From: an uncultured Granulosicoccaceae bacterium
GTDB taxonomy: Bacteria; Pseudomonadota; Gammaproteobacteria; Granulosicoccales; Granulosicoccaceae
Reading direction: 5' to 3'
NCBI GenBank assembly: GCA_938007995.1
Contig: CALLLW010000063.1
Location: 1-40,753 of the forward strand
Length of the DNA: 40,753 nt
Made by a program: the position numbers and the translations under genes. Every line of letters starts with the position of its first letter. The stretch's first letter is position 1. The notes beneath the pieces were generated by a model. It saw only the letters and a list, made by a program, of their open reading frames with translations, was not told the origin of the DNA and made no database searches. Shown here piece by piece: positions 7,670 to 16,490 of this stretch.

Positions 7670-7702
7670 TGTCACTCTATAAGTATCGCGTGCTGGTCCG
7701 GC

Positions 7703-8296
7703 TTAGCCGAGCTGACTTTCAACGTACTCGATCAGTGATTCAGTCTTTACGTGAAAGTTGTTGTACACCACCGTGCCTTCCGGTGAAATAAGAATCAGCC
7801 AGGGAGTGCCACCGGTGCGATACGCTTTCATCGTAACCGGGCGGTCATGAGTTTCCGGATCACCCGGATCGTGCCCCATTACAATCGGCAGCTCGTAGCG
7901 CAATTGCAGCTTTCGAACATCTTCAACGGTGTTGGAAGAGAAGCCTTCAAAAACCGTTTGTATTCCGGCGATTGCGACTTCAGGATGATCGGCAAAACGT
8001 TCCGAAAATGCTTGCAACGTGGGGAATCCACTGCGGTGGCAGCCCGGGCACCAGTCCTGAAAGCATTTCAAGAATACCCACTTACCGCGGTTTTCAGTCA
8101 CCGAGAAGCTGCCCGGTTCTCCGTTCGCGTCAATCCAGTAGTCGAGTTCGATCTCCGGCGCCTGCTGGCCTTCAATGCCGCGTGTTTGCTGACCGAATGC
8201 ATTGCCACTCACCGCACCCGTCAACGCCACGGTGGCTGATAGTGCGCTCGCTTTGCGTAAAAAATCGCGACGGTTTTGTTCGTCTTTTGTCTGCAT
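7703..8296 (-). CDS. Tat-exported thioredoxin-like (AhpC/TSA, TlpA-like) protein
   Basis: The protein has 197 residues. A twin-arginine signal is evident: NRRDFLRKA at 8-16, a hydrophobic core and a likely cut after NAFGQ (about 36). The mature part is a thioredoxin fold with WVFLKCFQDWCPGCHRSG and active-site cysteines Cys83 and Cys86 in a CPGC motif. It ends in TGGTPWLILISPEGTVVYN, containing the cis-proline loop and the family's final strand. Such proteins act in the periplasm as peroxidases or thiol reductants. The CPGC pair and the N-terminal segment that aligns substrates fit the redoxin/TlpA group rather than a typical peroxiredoxin. No operon partner is adjacent. Confidence 0.85.
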   Translation of the reverse strand: MQTKDEQNRRDFLRKASALSATVALTGAVSGNAFGQQTRGIEGQQAPEIELDYWIDANGEPGSFSVTENRGKWVFLKCFQDWCPGCHRSGFPTLQAFSERFADHPEVAIAGIQTVFEGFSSNTVEDVRKLQLRYELPIVMGHDPGDPETHDRPVTMKAYRTGGTPWLILISPEGTVVYNNFHVKTESLIEYVESQLG

Positions 8297-8517
8297 ATTT
8301 CCAACCTCGTTTGATTATGTGCTTCCCGGAAGTCACGCGACAGAATACCGATTGCCAGTGCGTAGTACTGGAGCTTGAAGCAAGATTCGTTGCTGTTATG
8401 CTGTGGAAACGTATGTGCCTGCCACATTATTGCGTCGGTTCATTACGTATGCTGCAAGCCCCTCTGTTCGGGCCGCGACTCTTGCCTTAAACGCCATCCA
8501 GATATTAGCTACCTATT

Positions 8518-9438
8518 TTGAGTAATACTTCGTTAGATCAATCGCTTAGTGTGCATTTAGCCCGCATGCCGCCGCCTGCATTGGTGCTCTTTGCTGTGCT
8601 TGCAGTCCAGATAGGTGCTGGCGTGGCAACTTATCTTTTTCCGATGGTTGGTGCAGACGGCGCAGTTGCGTTGCGGTTGATTTTTTCTGCGTCAATGTTG
8701 TGGCTGTTCCGCGGCAAATGGTCTGATGTTGGCTGGTTGCGCCAGGCGGCCAGGCAGTGGCATTGGTTGTTGATATACGGTTTGTGCATCGCCGCAATGA
8801 ACTATTGTTTCTTCAAAGCGATTGAACGTATCCCGTTAGGCGTTGCAGTAGCGATAGAGTTCAGTGGTCCATTGGCCGTCTCAGCGGTTATGTCCAGACA
8901 GCTAAAGCATCTGTGTTGGGTGGTGCTTGCAGCTACAGGCATACTATTGCTGACGCCGCTGTCTGGTGCTGAGCTGGATCCAGTCGGCATTCTCTACGCG
9001 CTGGCGTCAGGGCTTGGGTGGGGTACGTTTGGTTTACTGTCGAAACGTATCTCGGATGGTTTGCGAGGCAATGACGGGCTGCTTATCGGTATGACCATAG
9101 CAGCGCTTTTAATGTTGCCGGTACTCGCTACAGTTGAACTTGATAAACTATTGAATCCGACTGTGCTGTTGATCGGGCTATGCGTTGGGCTGTTGTCTAC
9201 AGCGATTCCGTTTACGCTTGAGTTTGAAGCGCTGAAAAGACTGTCATCGGCAAGCTACGGAATACTGGTCAGTACCGAGCCCGCTGTAGCTGCCGTGGTA
9301 GGTGCGGTTTTGCTTGGCGAGCACATTGGTACTCGCGGGTTTGTAGCGGTTGTCTGTGTTGTGGTTGCAGCAGTGGGTGTAAGTTATGCTGATGTGAGAA
9401 GCCGCAGGCACAAAAAATTAAAAGTGCCGCCAGTGTAG
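8518..9438 (+). CDS. EamA/DMT-family exporter (RhtA-like)
   Basis: The protein has 306 residues with about ten membrane helices in two EamA repeats, similar to RhtA, which exports threonine and homoserine. Family signatures are GADGAVALRLIFSASMLWLF near residues 44-63, FFKAIERIPLGVAVAIEFSGPLAVS in the first repeat, and EPAVAAVVGAVLLGE in the second. The frame opens with TTG at 8518. The first ATG, at 8566 (Met17, followed by PPPALVLFA), aligns better with relatives, so the true start may be there. No strong ribosome site is visible for either. It is divergent from the redoxin gene, with about 220 bases between. The substrate is not determinable. Confidence 0.88.
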   Translation: MSNTSLDQSLSVHLARMPPPALVLFAVLAVQIGAGVATYLFPMVGADGAVALRLIFSASMLWLFRGKWSDVGWLRQAARQWHWLLIYGLCIAAMNYCFFKAIERIPLGVAVAIEFSGPLAVSAVMSRQLKHLCWVVLAATGILLLTPLSGAELDPVGILYALASGLGWGTFGLLSKRISDGLRGNDGLLIGMTIAALLMLPVLATVELDKLLNPTVLLIGLCVGLLSTAIPFTLEFEALKRLSSASYGILVSTEPAVAAVVGAVLLGEHIGTRGFVAVVCVVVAAVGVSYADVRSRRHKKLKVPPV

Positions 9439-9505
9439 TTGTGGCGGTTGTTGCTTTTTACTACAGGGCAAAACTTTTGCACTCGCTGAGCGGTTAAAAT
9501 TCGCG

Positions 9506-10486
9506 TCAAGCAAATTGATCGCGATTGTGCGGTGCAGAGAAATCAATTACAGGCCCGGCGGGTACCACACGTGCAGGATTGATTGTTTCATGGCTTGCAT
9601 AATAGTGGTTTTTTATATGCTCCATATTGACTGTATCTGCAATACCCGGTTGTTGATACAGATCTCGCACATATTCTGATAGATTTGCATAGTCAGCAAT
9701 TCGGCGGATATTGCACTTAAAGTGACCCACGTACACCGGATCAAATCGTATTAACGTAGTGAACAGTCGCCAGTCTGCCTCGGTGATGCTGTTGCCGGTC
9801 AGATACCGCTGTGTTGATAGTCGCTTATCAAGCCAATCGAGTGTGTCAAACAGTGGTGTGAGTGCCTCTTCGTAAGCTTCTTGCGTGGTGGCAAAACCGC
9901 ACTTGTAAACGCCGTTGTTTACCGGCTCATAGATTCTGTCATTAAGTTCGTCGATCTCTGCACGCAGTGGCTCCGGATAGTAATCTCCGGGTTTTGCGCC
10001 AACACTGTCAAACGCAGAATTAAACATGCGTATGATCTCTGGCGATTCATTAGAGACGATGGTTTGCTGCTGTTTATCCCAAAGCACCGGTACCGTCACG
10101 CGACCCGAGTAGTCCGGTATTGCAGCGGTGTAGATCTGGTACATGTAGTCTGCCTGATTTACGCTATCGGCAATGACTCCGTCTGCCTGCTGAAAAGTCC
10201 AGCCGTTATCAGCCATATACCAGTGAACCACTGATACTGAAATCATCGCTTCAAGACCTTTTAACGCACGAAATATCATCGTTCGATGGGCCCAGGGGCA
10301 GGCCAGGGAAACATACAGGTGATATCGATTGGTCTCTGCTTTAAAGCCCGCTTCTCCGCTGGGTCCGGCTGCACCGTCAGCGGTGATCCAGTTGCGAAAC
10401 TGCGGTGCTTTACGCACAAATCTGCCACCGGTAGATTCGGTGTCGTACCACTGATCGACCCATTGGCCGTTTTGCAGAAGTCCCAT
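9506..10486 (-). CDS. yqjG: Glutathionyl-hydroquinone reductase (GST omega/Xi type)
   Basis: The protein has 326 residues, full length for the YqjG/ECM4/PcpF family. It uses glutathione to reduce glutathionyl-hydroquinones formed from quinones. The catalytic Cys63 sits in the family motif ACPWAHRTM. GWTF follows the conserved VVHWYMADN segment. The C-terminal helical domain has ITEADWRLFTTLIRFDPVYVGHFKCN, characteristic of this group, with Tyr residues used for substrate binding. No signal peptide is present, so it is cytoplasmic. Its family role in quinone detoxification would fit a cell handling hydroquinone-type aromatics such as homogentisate, but no operon link to hmgA exists here. Confidence 0.93.
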   Translation of the reverse strand: MGLLQNGQWVDQWYDTESTGGRFVRKAPQFRNWITADGAAGPSGEAGFKAETNRYHLYVSLACPWAHRTMIFRALKGLEAMISVSVVHWYMADNGWTFQQADGVIADSVNQADYMYQIYTAAIPDYSGRVTVPVLWDKQQQTIVSNESPEIIRMFNSAFDSVGAKPGDYYPEPLRAEIDELNDRIYEPVNNGVYKCGFATTQEAYEEALTPLFDTLDWLDKRLSTQRYLTGNSITEADWRLFTTLIRFDPVYVGHFKCNIRRIADYANLSEYVRDLYQQPGIADTVNMEHIKNHYYASHETINPARVVPAGPVIDFSAPHNRDQFA

Positions 10487-10637
10487 GGTTTTATTCGCTG
10501 TTTGGGGTTGGAGCTGGAAAGAGGTCGATATGATGACTGTTGATTTTTTCAGTTTAACATTTTACACGTGTTGTCGTTCCCGCGATTGTATACAACAAGC
10601 GCTGAGCACTTCAGTGAAACCTATTTTGAATTGGCAA

Positions 10638-11330
10638 TCAAGCCTTACTATCGTTGATAACGATTTTCCAGACATCTCCAAAGTGTGCGACTTTACCGTC
10701 ATCTTTCTTTGGAAAGCGATCAGGGCTTGGGTCATCATCAGTAAGAAGGCCCAGGCCATCGAGTTTTTATTGCCATCACCCCTGATGTCGTACAGCGTGC
10801 CGCTGTGGCCTTCAAGCAAAATGGTGTCACCCGGTGGAGTATTCATAATGGCTTCAATCGTCAGGCAATCTAATGGAGTTGTGCTTTGAGGATTCAACTC
10901 AGTGCCATCTCTGGGTAGTTGCTGCACTTCAAGCCCGGCTGCTTCCGCAGTGGGCAGTACCGTTTGCATTGTTCTTTTCTTGTGACTTGAGTAGACGGCA
11001 TCCAGAGTATCGGTAACGCCTTCCGCAGCGAACCACTTTGCCTGTAGTTTTGCGCGGTGCAGGCCACCAGCATTAAGTTCTTCTGCGCACTTTAATGTGC
11101 CGCAGAGATCATCGTAGCTATCTCCTTTGGAGTCACCTTCGGTCTCTGCTGAATGTAATTTTGATGCATCAACTTACGAAACTGTTGAGGTCTTTTTTCT
11201 CTGCGTGACGTGTGCGATAAACAGTGACTGATTGGGAGCTGTTGTCTGACTGTGCAACAACAGATGTGTTGATCGAGAGTAGCAGTGCGGCTGCTATGCT
11301 GGTGCTTAGAGCGTGTGCGGTCCCGCGCAT
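10638..11330 (-). pseudogene. Exported histidine phosphatase family protein, two frameshifts
   Basis: The ATG at 11330 (minus) starts a signal peptide (hydrophobic core ending SVVAQ) and then the phosphatase motif TRHAEKKD. That frame stops at TGA 11171-11169. The homology continues in another frame: CAEELNAGGLHRAKLQAKWF, then DAVYSSHKKRTMQT, then the second catalytic histidine motif LLEGHSGTLYDI. Around 10730-10765 it shifts again and ends FPKKDDGKVAHFGDVWKIVI before TGA at 10640. First and last frames are the same, so the two indels compensate. The total span equals about 230 codons, the family's normal length. This is probably a pseudogene; paired sequencing errors are an alternative. Confidence 0.8.
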
Positions 11331-11504
11331 GATGGAAGGACTTTTCAATATATGCGGGTTGTGGGTAGTTGAAATGATAGGTCAACTATGAGTTGGAAAT
11401 ATACCGCGATGAATATCGGTTCGCCACCCAATCATACCTCTCAATTCAGTCAAAGGTGGGCGACCAATCCGACAGGTTGATCGCCCACTGGTAACCTCTG
11501 CTGA

Positions 11505-12725
11505 TTACTGAACGATATTGTGGTCTGGCCCGTAAGGAAAGCCGGTTATGTTTTTGGCCCCGTCCTCGTTAACCACCAGAATGTCATGCTCACGATAGCC
11601 GCCAGCTGCCTCGTGATCTTCGGGTAAAGTGAGCATCGGTTCAATCGAGATCACCATGTTCGGCTCCAGTATGGTGTCAATGTCTTCCCGCAACTCCAGT
11701 CCGGCCTCTCGTCCATAGTAGTGAGATAGAACGCCAAACGAATGCCCGTAACCGAACGTGCGGTATTGCAACAATTCTTTCTCTTCAAAAAAGCTGTTTA
11801 GCTGCGCACAGATCTCAGAGCATTTTATACCCGGCCTGATCAGTGACAGGCCAAGTTTATGTGCGCCCACATTGGCCTCCCAGATAGCAAGCTCGGCATC
11901 AGTTGCCTCGCCTACAAACAGGGTGCGTTCCAGCGCAGTGTAGTAACCGGAGATCATCGGGAAAGCATTTAAACTCAAGATATCGCCGTGCCTGAGCTTT
12001 CTGGATGTAACAGGATTATGAGCGCCATCGGTATTCAGGCCCGATTGGAACCAGACCCAGGTATCGCGGTACTCGGCATCTGGAAACTCACTGGCTATTG
12101 CGATCTCCATAGCGTTGCGACCTGCCATGGCAATATCAATCTCACGCTTGCCGGGGGCGATCTCATTGAATATTGCCTGGCCACCGATATCTGCAATCGC
12201 AGCGGCTTTGGTAATAAGTGCGATTTCTTCATCTGATTTTTTCATGCGTGATTGCATGGTAAAGCCGGAGATATCGGTAAGCTCAACATCTGCAAAATGG
12301 TGTTTAAGTTTTCGCTGGAAGTCGATGGTGATGTGATCGTATTCAAGCGCCAGTGATTTCGGGTTTCCGGAAAGCTTTTTTAAAGCGCTCCAGAAATTGT
12401 CACGCTTCCAGTCTGTGTAGATTAAATTTTCACCATAGCATCGTCGCCATGGCTGGCCGGCATCGATATTTGCGGATAACGTAGTGATGCCGGCGCTATT
12501 GACCACAGCGGCGTAGGGCCGCCCGAACGCGCAGTATAGAAACCCTGTGTAGTAGGCTACATTGTGCATTGACGTCAAAACGACCGTATCAATGCCACTC
12601 GCATTCATGTGCGATTGCAACGCAGATAATCGTCGGTGGTACTCTGAGTCTGAAAAGGGGAGCGTGGCTTTTTCGCCATTGGGGAACGAAAAATACTCAG
12701 CGCGATTCAATGAGTGATTACTCAT
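11505..12725 (-). CDS. Creatinase (creatine amidinohydrolase)
   Basis: The enzyme hydrolyses creatine to sarcosine and urea. The protein has 406 residues, close to the roughly 400 of characterised Pseudomonas-type creatinases. It shares long near-identical stretches I recognise: NIDAGQPWRR, GINTDGAHNPVT-type SGLNTDGAHNPVTSRK with the catalytic His (His236), FPMISGYYTALERTLF, and YRTFGYGHSFGVLSHYYGRE near the C-terminus. The N-terminal creatinase domain and C-terminal pita-bread fold are both complete. Like creatinase, and unlike metal-dependent M24 peptidases, it has no complete metal-ligand set. It is a single minus-strand gene; no sarcosine oxidase or urease genes lie in the window. Confidence 0.9.
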   Translation of the reverse strand: MSNHSLNRAEYFSFPNGEKATLPFSDSEYHRRLSALQSHMNASGIDTVVLTSMHNVAYYTGFLYCAFGRPYAAVVNSAGITTLSANIDAGQPWRRCYGENLIYTDWKRDNFWSALKKLSGNPKSLALEYDHITIDFQRKLKHHFADVELTDISGFTMQSRMKKSDEEIALITKAAAIADIGGQAIFNEIAPGKREIDIAMAGRNAMEIAIASEFPDAEYRDTWVWFQSGLNTDGAHNPVTSRKLRHGDILSLNAFPMISGYYTALERTLFVGEATDAELAIWEANVGAHKLGLSLIRPGIKCSEICAQLNSFFEEKELLQYRTFGYGHSFGVLSHYYGREAGLELREDIDTILEPNMVISIEPMLTLPEDHEAAGGYREHDILVVNEDGAKNITGFPYGPDHNIVQ

Positions 12726-13190
12726 ACAAGTCTCCAGAAAAATCCGGGTCTTGTGCTAAGTGGTCGACCCGGCGGCTATCCGGGCGTGCAGGACTAAAAA
12801 AGAGCGATCACAGCGCTAACTGTGGTGCAGCGACGCCATCGCTGCGACTCTTCGTATAATCATTGTGAAACAGCAGCTTGAGGCTAGCCTGTCTCGGCAA
12901 GCAGTTTTCACTTTAGTTGATGCTGTGGCAAGTAAAATTAACTACGCTGTTGTTTTCTGCGACGAAAATTGTCGCTATCTGTAAATAGAGAACCTGCTAA
13001 ACGGAAGAACAAGATTCCTGCTGTATTGGTGGTTATTTCTACTGGTGATCGAGGGTAACCAAAAAGCTGCTGTATATGCCGGTGCCGGAATGATGGAGGC
13101 AATGCTGGATTGACATACTAATGAGTTCTGTGCACTACGAGCTAGCACTGTCGTTATTCTGATAAGCGCAAATTTCTTGAGTAATTGTGG
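12726..13190. other. Intergenic, no gene recognised
   Basis: About 465 bases lie upstream of creatinase and downstream of the serine hydrolase gene. Two small palindromes are visible: GCAGCGA/TCGCTGC at 12827-12845 and GCGAC/GTCGC near 12959-12975. Either could bind a regulator of creatinase or form a hairpin, but no promoter boxes stand out. No reading frame shows family features. Confidence 0.4.
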
Positions 13191-14210
13191 CTAAATATCG
13201 TTGCTTAAATAGTATTTAGCCATAGTGATCACAGAGTCAGAAGAACTGATCGCTTCGGTATTGGAAAATCCTACAAGCCAGATATTTTTCTCCGGCAGTT
13301 TTGCGGTAATGGTGTTAAAGCCAACCCATGAGCCGCCGTGCACAATCATATCCATCGAGTGGTACTTTGCCAGTTCCCAGCCGTAGCGATATTTAACGGT
13401 ATCTCCATTGGTTGCTTTCACTGGAGCAAATAAACGTTCTGTTGTTGCGGCATTCACGAGTACATTGTTATCTATCGCGTGTATCCATGATTCCATATCA
13501 TTGAGTGATGTGTACACACCATCTTCACCCAGCAGTGCATTGCCAGTGTTATAATCAATGTCTTCAAAGAAAGGCCATTCACCATAAGATATCGCCTGGT
13601 TTTTGATGTTTGAAGGGTATTGAATGATGGCAGTGTTTGTCATGCCTGCGGGTAGAAATATATTCTCTCGACTGAATTCGATGAGTGATTGTGCTGCCGC
13701 ACTTTCAATTACAAGAGCTAGCAGGCTATAACCACCATTGCTGTACTCATATCTCTCGCCGGCAGTGAAGTCGAGTTTGTGCTGCTTTTTGTAGTAGTTG
13801 TATACATCCTCTTTACTTAGCAAGGGTTTGCTCTTGTCAGAGCTCCAGAGTGCATCTCCGTAGTCCGGTAAGCCTGATAAATGGTGGGTTAAGTGCCAGA
13901 CTTGAATTTTTTGCATGTACTCTGGCACATCCGACAAATACTGACTTATGTGGTCGTTTCTTGATATTTTGCCCTGGTCTTCAATAATGGCGACTGCCAT
14001 GGCGGTGAACTGCTTTGATACCGACGCCATTCTGAAATTTGTATCGCAATCGATCTTTGCCTTCGTTTCAAGATTGCACAACCCATAGCCTTTTTTGAAT
14101 ATTGTCTCACCATCCCGTATTGCCATCACCGCCAGGCCCGGATTGTCTGCCTCATTGTATCGAGCAAACTTTTTATCGAATGGTGGAGTGTCGCTGTTGG
14201 TGGATGTCAT
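13191..14210 (-). CDS. Serine hydrolase, class C beta-lactamase fold
   Basis: The protein has 339 residues. The catalytic SxxK motif is Ser63-Val-Ser-Lys66 in MASVSKQFTAM, the YxN-type motif is YSN at 156-158, and a late HGGSWVGF replaces the KTG triad. This pattern is typical of the broad beta-lactamase/D-aminopeptidase/esterase family (Pfam Beta-lactamase). There is no signal peptide, which argues for a cytoplasmic amidase or esterase rather than a resistance enzyme; an unusual translation start cannot be excluded. It is a single gene between creatinase and a small membrane protein. The substrate is unknown. Confidence 0.85.
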   Translation of the reverse strand: MTSTNSDTPPFDKKFARYNEADNPGLAVMAIRDGETIFKKGYGLCNLETKAKIDCDTNFRMASVSKQFTAMAVAIIEDQGKISRNDHISQYLSDVPEYMQKIQVWHLTHHLSGLPDYGDALWSSDKSKPLLSKEDVYNYYKKQHKLDFTAGERYEYSNGGYSLLALVIESAAAQSLIEFSRENIFLPAGMTNTAIIQYPSNIKNQAISYGEWPFFEDIDYNTGNALLGEDGVYTSLNDMESWIHAIDNNVLVNAATTERLFAPVKATNGDTVKYRYGWELAKYHSMDMIVHGGSWVGFNTITAKLPEKNIWLVGFSNTEAISSSDSVITMAKYYLSNDI

Positions 14211-14413
14211 GAGGGTTGCTTTTTTGTGCTGAGCAGTGGCAGAAGGGCTTCAACAACAATGTGCATGCGTTGATGTTAAATGGATACCGTCGGCTAATCA
14301 CCTCTGGCTAGTGATGAACCCGGTGCATTTTTGTGATGAATTATTAGAGTTTCCTGATGCGTTTTTCGGTAATAGTTGATGTGACTGGTTGAGCTGTCAG
14401 AGGCAACTAAGCG

Positions 14414-14641
14414 CTATCTGCTCAGCCAGTAAGTGAAAAATATCAGTAGCGCAAGAACCAAAACCCAAAACAGAATATTAGCTATAAGAATCGCATTAGG
14501 TGTTGCTTTGTGTTTTGACGGCAGCGGCTTCTCACCAATGGTGGGTCTTCTGTGTTCCTTGTTGTTGGTGGGCGGGTTGGCAAAGAGGAATTCCAGCAAA
14601 CCACCAAAGAAACCCGGCAATAGATCTTTAAGTAGGTACAT
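14414..14641 (-). CDS. Small hypothetical membrane protein
   Basis: The protein has 75 residues. An N-terminal amphipathic segment (LLPGFFGGLLEFLF) and a charged middle precede one clear membrane helix, about 51-72, ending YWLSR at the C-terminus. No family is recognised. The ribosome site before ATG 14641 is weak (AGAGAA). It lies alone between the serine hydrolase and the dehydrogenase gene, all on the minus strand, with gaps of about 75 and 200 bases. The helix and the lack of overlap with another gene support it being real, but only moderately. Confidence 0.4.
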   Translation of the reverse strand: MYLLKDLLPGFFGGLLEFLFANPPTNNKEHRRPTIGEKPLPSKHKATPNAILIANILFWVLVLALLIFFTYWLSR

Positions 14642-14716
14642 CAGTTTTCTCTGTGTGCAAAAAATTACTTAAGACAGCTTAAAGGCTACTTTGATCGTCG
14701 TCCAAAATTAACCATA

Positions 14717-15661
14717 CTAATCATGATCTCGCAACTGCCTGCTGGCGCAGAGAATTGCTGTTAGCATTTCATCCCGCTTTGCAGTTAGTTCGCCGGTCGA
14801 ACTACCGTTTGCTTCTTTTTCTACACCTGCGATCAATTGTCGGGCAATCTGTGGGTTGAGGTGTGGTGTGCCGAGATCATCCCACCATCGGTTGAAGCTA
14901 TCAGAATAGCGTTGGCAAAATTCATCAAGACCGCCTTCTCCTGCGCCCAGATGGAACAGCATGGTGGGCCCCATGGCTGCCCATCGTAGCCCCGGGCCTG
15001 CCCACATGGCAGTGTCTATATCCTCAACGCTCGCGACACCGCTGGCTACCATGTGGATAGATTCGCGCCAGACTGCTGCCTGTAACCGGTTGGCGACATG
15101 GCCTGGCACTTCTTTGTTTACGCGTATCGTTACTTTGCCTATAGCACGATAAAAGGCCTCGGCTTTCTCAACCACACCATTGGCTGTCTTTTCATTACCC
15201 ATGACTTCTACCAGCGGTATCAGATGGGGCGGATTAAACGGATGACCCAGCACCAGCTTTGACGGATCTTTAAAACCCGACTGCATCTCTGATAGTGTCA
15301 GGCCGGAAGCCGAAGATGCAATTACGGCATCTTTTGTAAGAGCATTTTCAATTTCACGGTAAATAGCGTGTTTGATCTCAATGCGCTCAGGCACACTTTC
15401 CTGAATAAAATCAGCCCCTGCAACCGCGTCAGCCGCTGATGTGTGGAACTCTATGTTGCTACCGGACTGATTAGAGTTTTCAGTCAGGCCAAGCTTTTGT
15501 AATACCAGCCATGCATTGTTGATGTATTCCAGCACGGTACTTTTTGCATTGGGGTCTGGATCATAAACGGCAACACTTCTGCCTGAGGCAAGAAACAACG
15601 ACGCCCAACTTGCGCCGATAACACCGGCACCCAATACAGCGGTGGTTCGGAATTCGTTCAT
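14717..15661 (-). CDS. L-carnitine dehydrogenase-like 3-hydroxyacyl-CoA dehydrogenase
   Basis: The protein has 314 residues. The NAD-binding Rossmann motif GAGVIG is at 11-16. The dehydrogenase site comprises ASSASGLT and the catalytic-His segment LGHPFNPPHLIPLVEVMG. GHVANRLQAAVWRE and GPGLRWAAMGP are distinctive of the carnitine dehydrogenase/lambda-crystallin branch, which oxidises 3-hydroxy groups of non-CoA substrates. Carnitine dehydrogenase converts L-carnitine to 3-dehydrocarnitine; related enzymes act on other 3-hydroxyacids, so the substrate is an inference. It is the last gene of a minus-strand run after two SDRs and a Rieske oxygenase, 18 bases behind the preceding SDR. Confidence 0.8.
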   Translation of the reverse strand: MNEFRTTAVLGAGVIGASWASLFLASGRSVAVYDPDPNAKSTVLEYINNAWLVLQKLGLTENSNQSGSNIEFHTSAADAVAGADFIQESVPERIEIKHAIYREIENALTKDAVIASSASGLTLSEMQSGFKDPSKLVLGHPFNPPHLIPLVEVMGNEKTANGVVEKAEAFYRAIGKVTIRVNKEVPGHVANRLQAAVWRESIHMVASGVASVEDIDTAMWAGPGLRWAAMGPTMLFHLGAGEGGLDEFCQRYSDSFNRWWDDLGTPHLNPQIARQLIAGVEKEANGSSTGELTAKRDEMLTAILCASRQLRDHD

Positions 15662-15679
15662 GGGTTCTATCCAGTCAGT

Positions 15680-16420
15680 TTAAAACAATCCGGGGTTTAA
15701 TGGTGATGCTGCGGTCATGCCGCCATCAATGGTAAACAGTTGTCCGGTGGCGAAGCTTGCGTCACTTGAGGCAAGCCAGACTGCCATTGATGCAATATCT
15801 TCCGGTTTGCCAAAACGTCTTACCGGGTGGCGCTGCAGTGCATCATGCATTGCTGTTTGCGGGTTATCTGCGGTAGCGAAGCCGGCTTCGAGCATGCCGG
15901 TTTCAATCCAGCCAGGGCATATTGCGTTGCAGCGAATGGCCGGGCCGTGATCCACGGCAATAGAGCGCGTTAGTCCGTGAACAAAAGCTTTTGATGCGTT
16001 GTAGAGGGCCATCGATGGATCGGCGATGTTGCCTGAAATGGAGCCAATGTTAATAATCGAGCCGCCTTCAGTCATGTTGGGGATAAAGGCTCTGCACATG
16101 TTGAAAACACCTCGTGCGTTGGCTCCCATTACCTGGTCCCAGTCTTCATCAGTACTCTCGACTGTGTTTTTCTCGACCTGAACACCGGCGTTGTTAACGA
16201 GTATATCTAGATTGTGTATGTCTGCAGCAAACCGGTTAACTGCCGCGGGGTCGGACACATCCAGTTGGATGTAGTTGCAAGCGGCCGGAAGGTCTTTGGG
16301 TTCTGTGTAGCGACCGCAGGTAATAACCTGCGCGCCTTGTTGAATAAACGCTTCTACAATACCGCGACCGATTCCCTGGCTGCCGCCGGTAACGAGAGCG
16401 AGTTTGCCGTTAAGTTTCAT
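15680..16420 (-). CDS. Short-chain dehydrogenase/reductase
   Basis: The protein has 246 residues, a classical SDR. The cofactor motif TGGSQGIGRG is at 11-20, NNAG at 76-79, catalytic Ser127 is in NIGSISG, and Tyr140 and Lys144 are in YNASK. Arg37 after the second strand (TCGRYTE) hints at NADP(H) preference. The final GGMTAASPLNPGLF is a normal SDR end. It sits between a second SDR (70 bases upstream) and the carnitine-dehydrogenase-like gene (18 bases downstream) in a likely catabolic operon. The substrate is unknown. Confidence 0.88.
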   Translation of the reverse strand: MKLNGKLALVTGGSQGIGRGIVEAFIQQGAQVITCGRYTEPKDLPAACNYIQLDVSDPAAVNRFAADIHNLDILVNNAGVQVEKNTVESTDEDWDQVMGANARGVFNMCRAFIPNMTEGGSIINIGSISGNIADPSMALYNASKAFVHGLTRSIAVDHGPAIRCNAICPGWIETGMLEAGFATADNPQTAMHDALQRHPVRRFGKPEDIASMAVWLASSDASFATGQLFTIDGGMTAASPLNPGLF

Positions 16421-16490
16421 TCAACACTCTGTTAGATATAAATATTAGGTAAGGTGAGCAGGTAAATCAGTGGTTATGAAACTCCCGACT

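Noticed and set aside
7406..7675. 89-codon minus frame upstream of the aminotransferase
   Set aside because: Low-complexity composition and no domain, signal or ribosome site; it overlaps a terminator-like hairpin.
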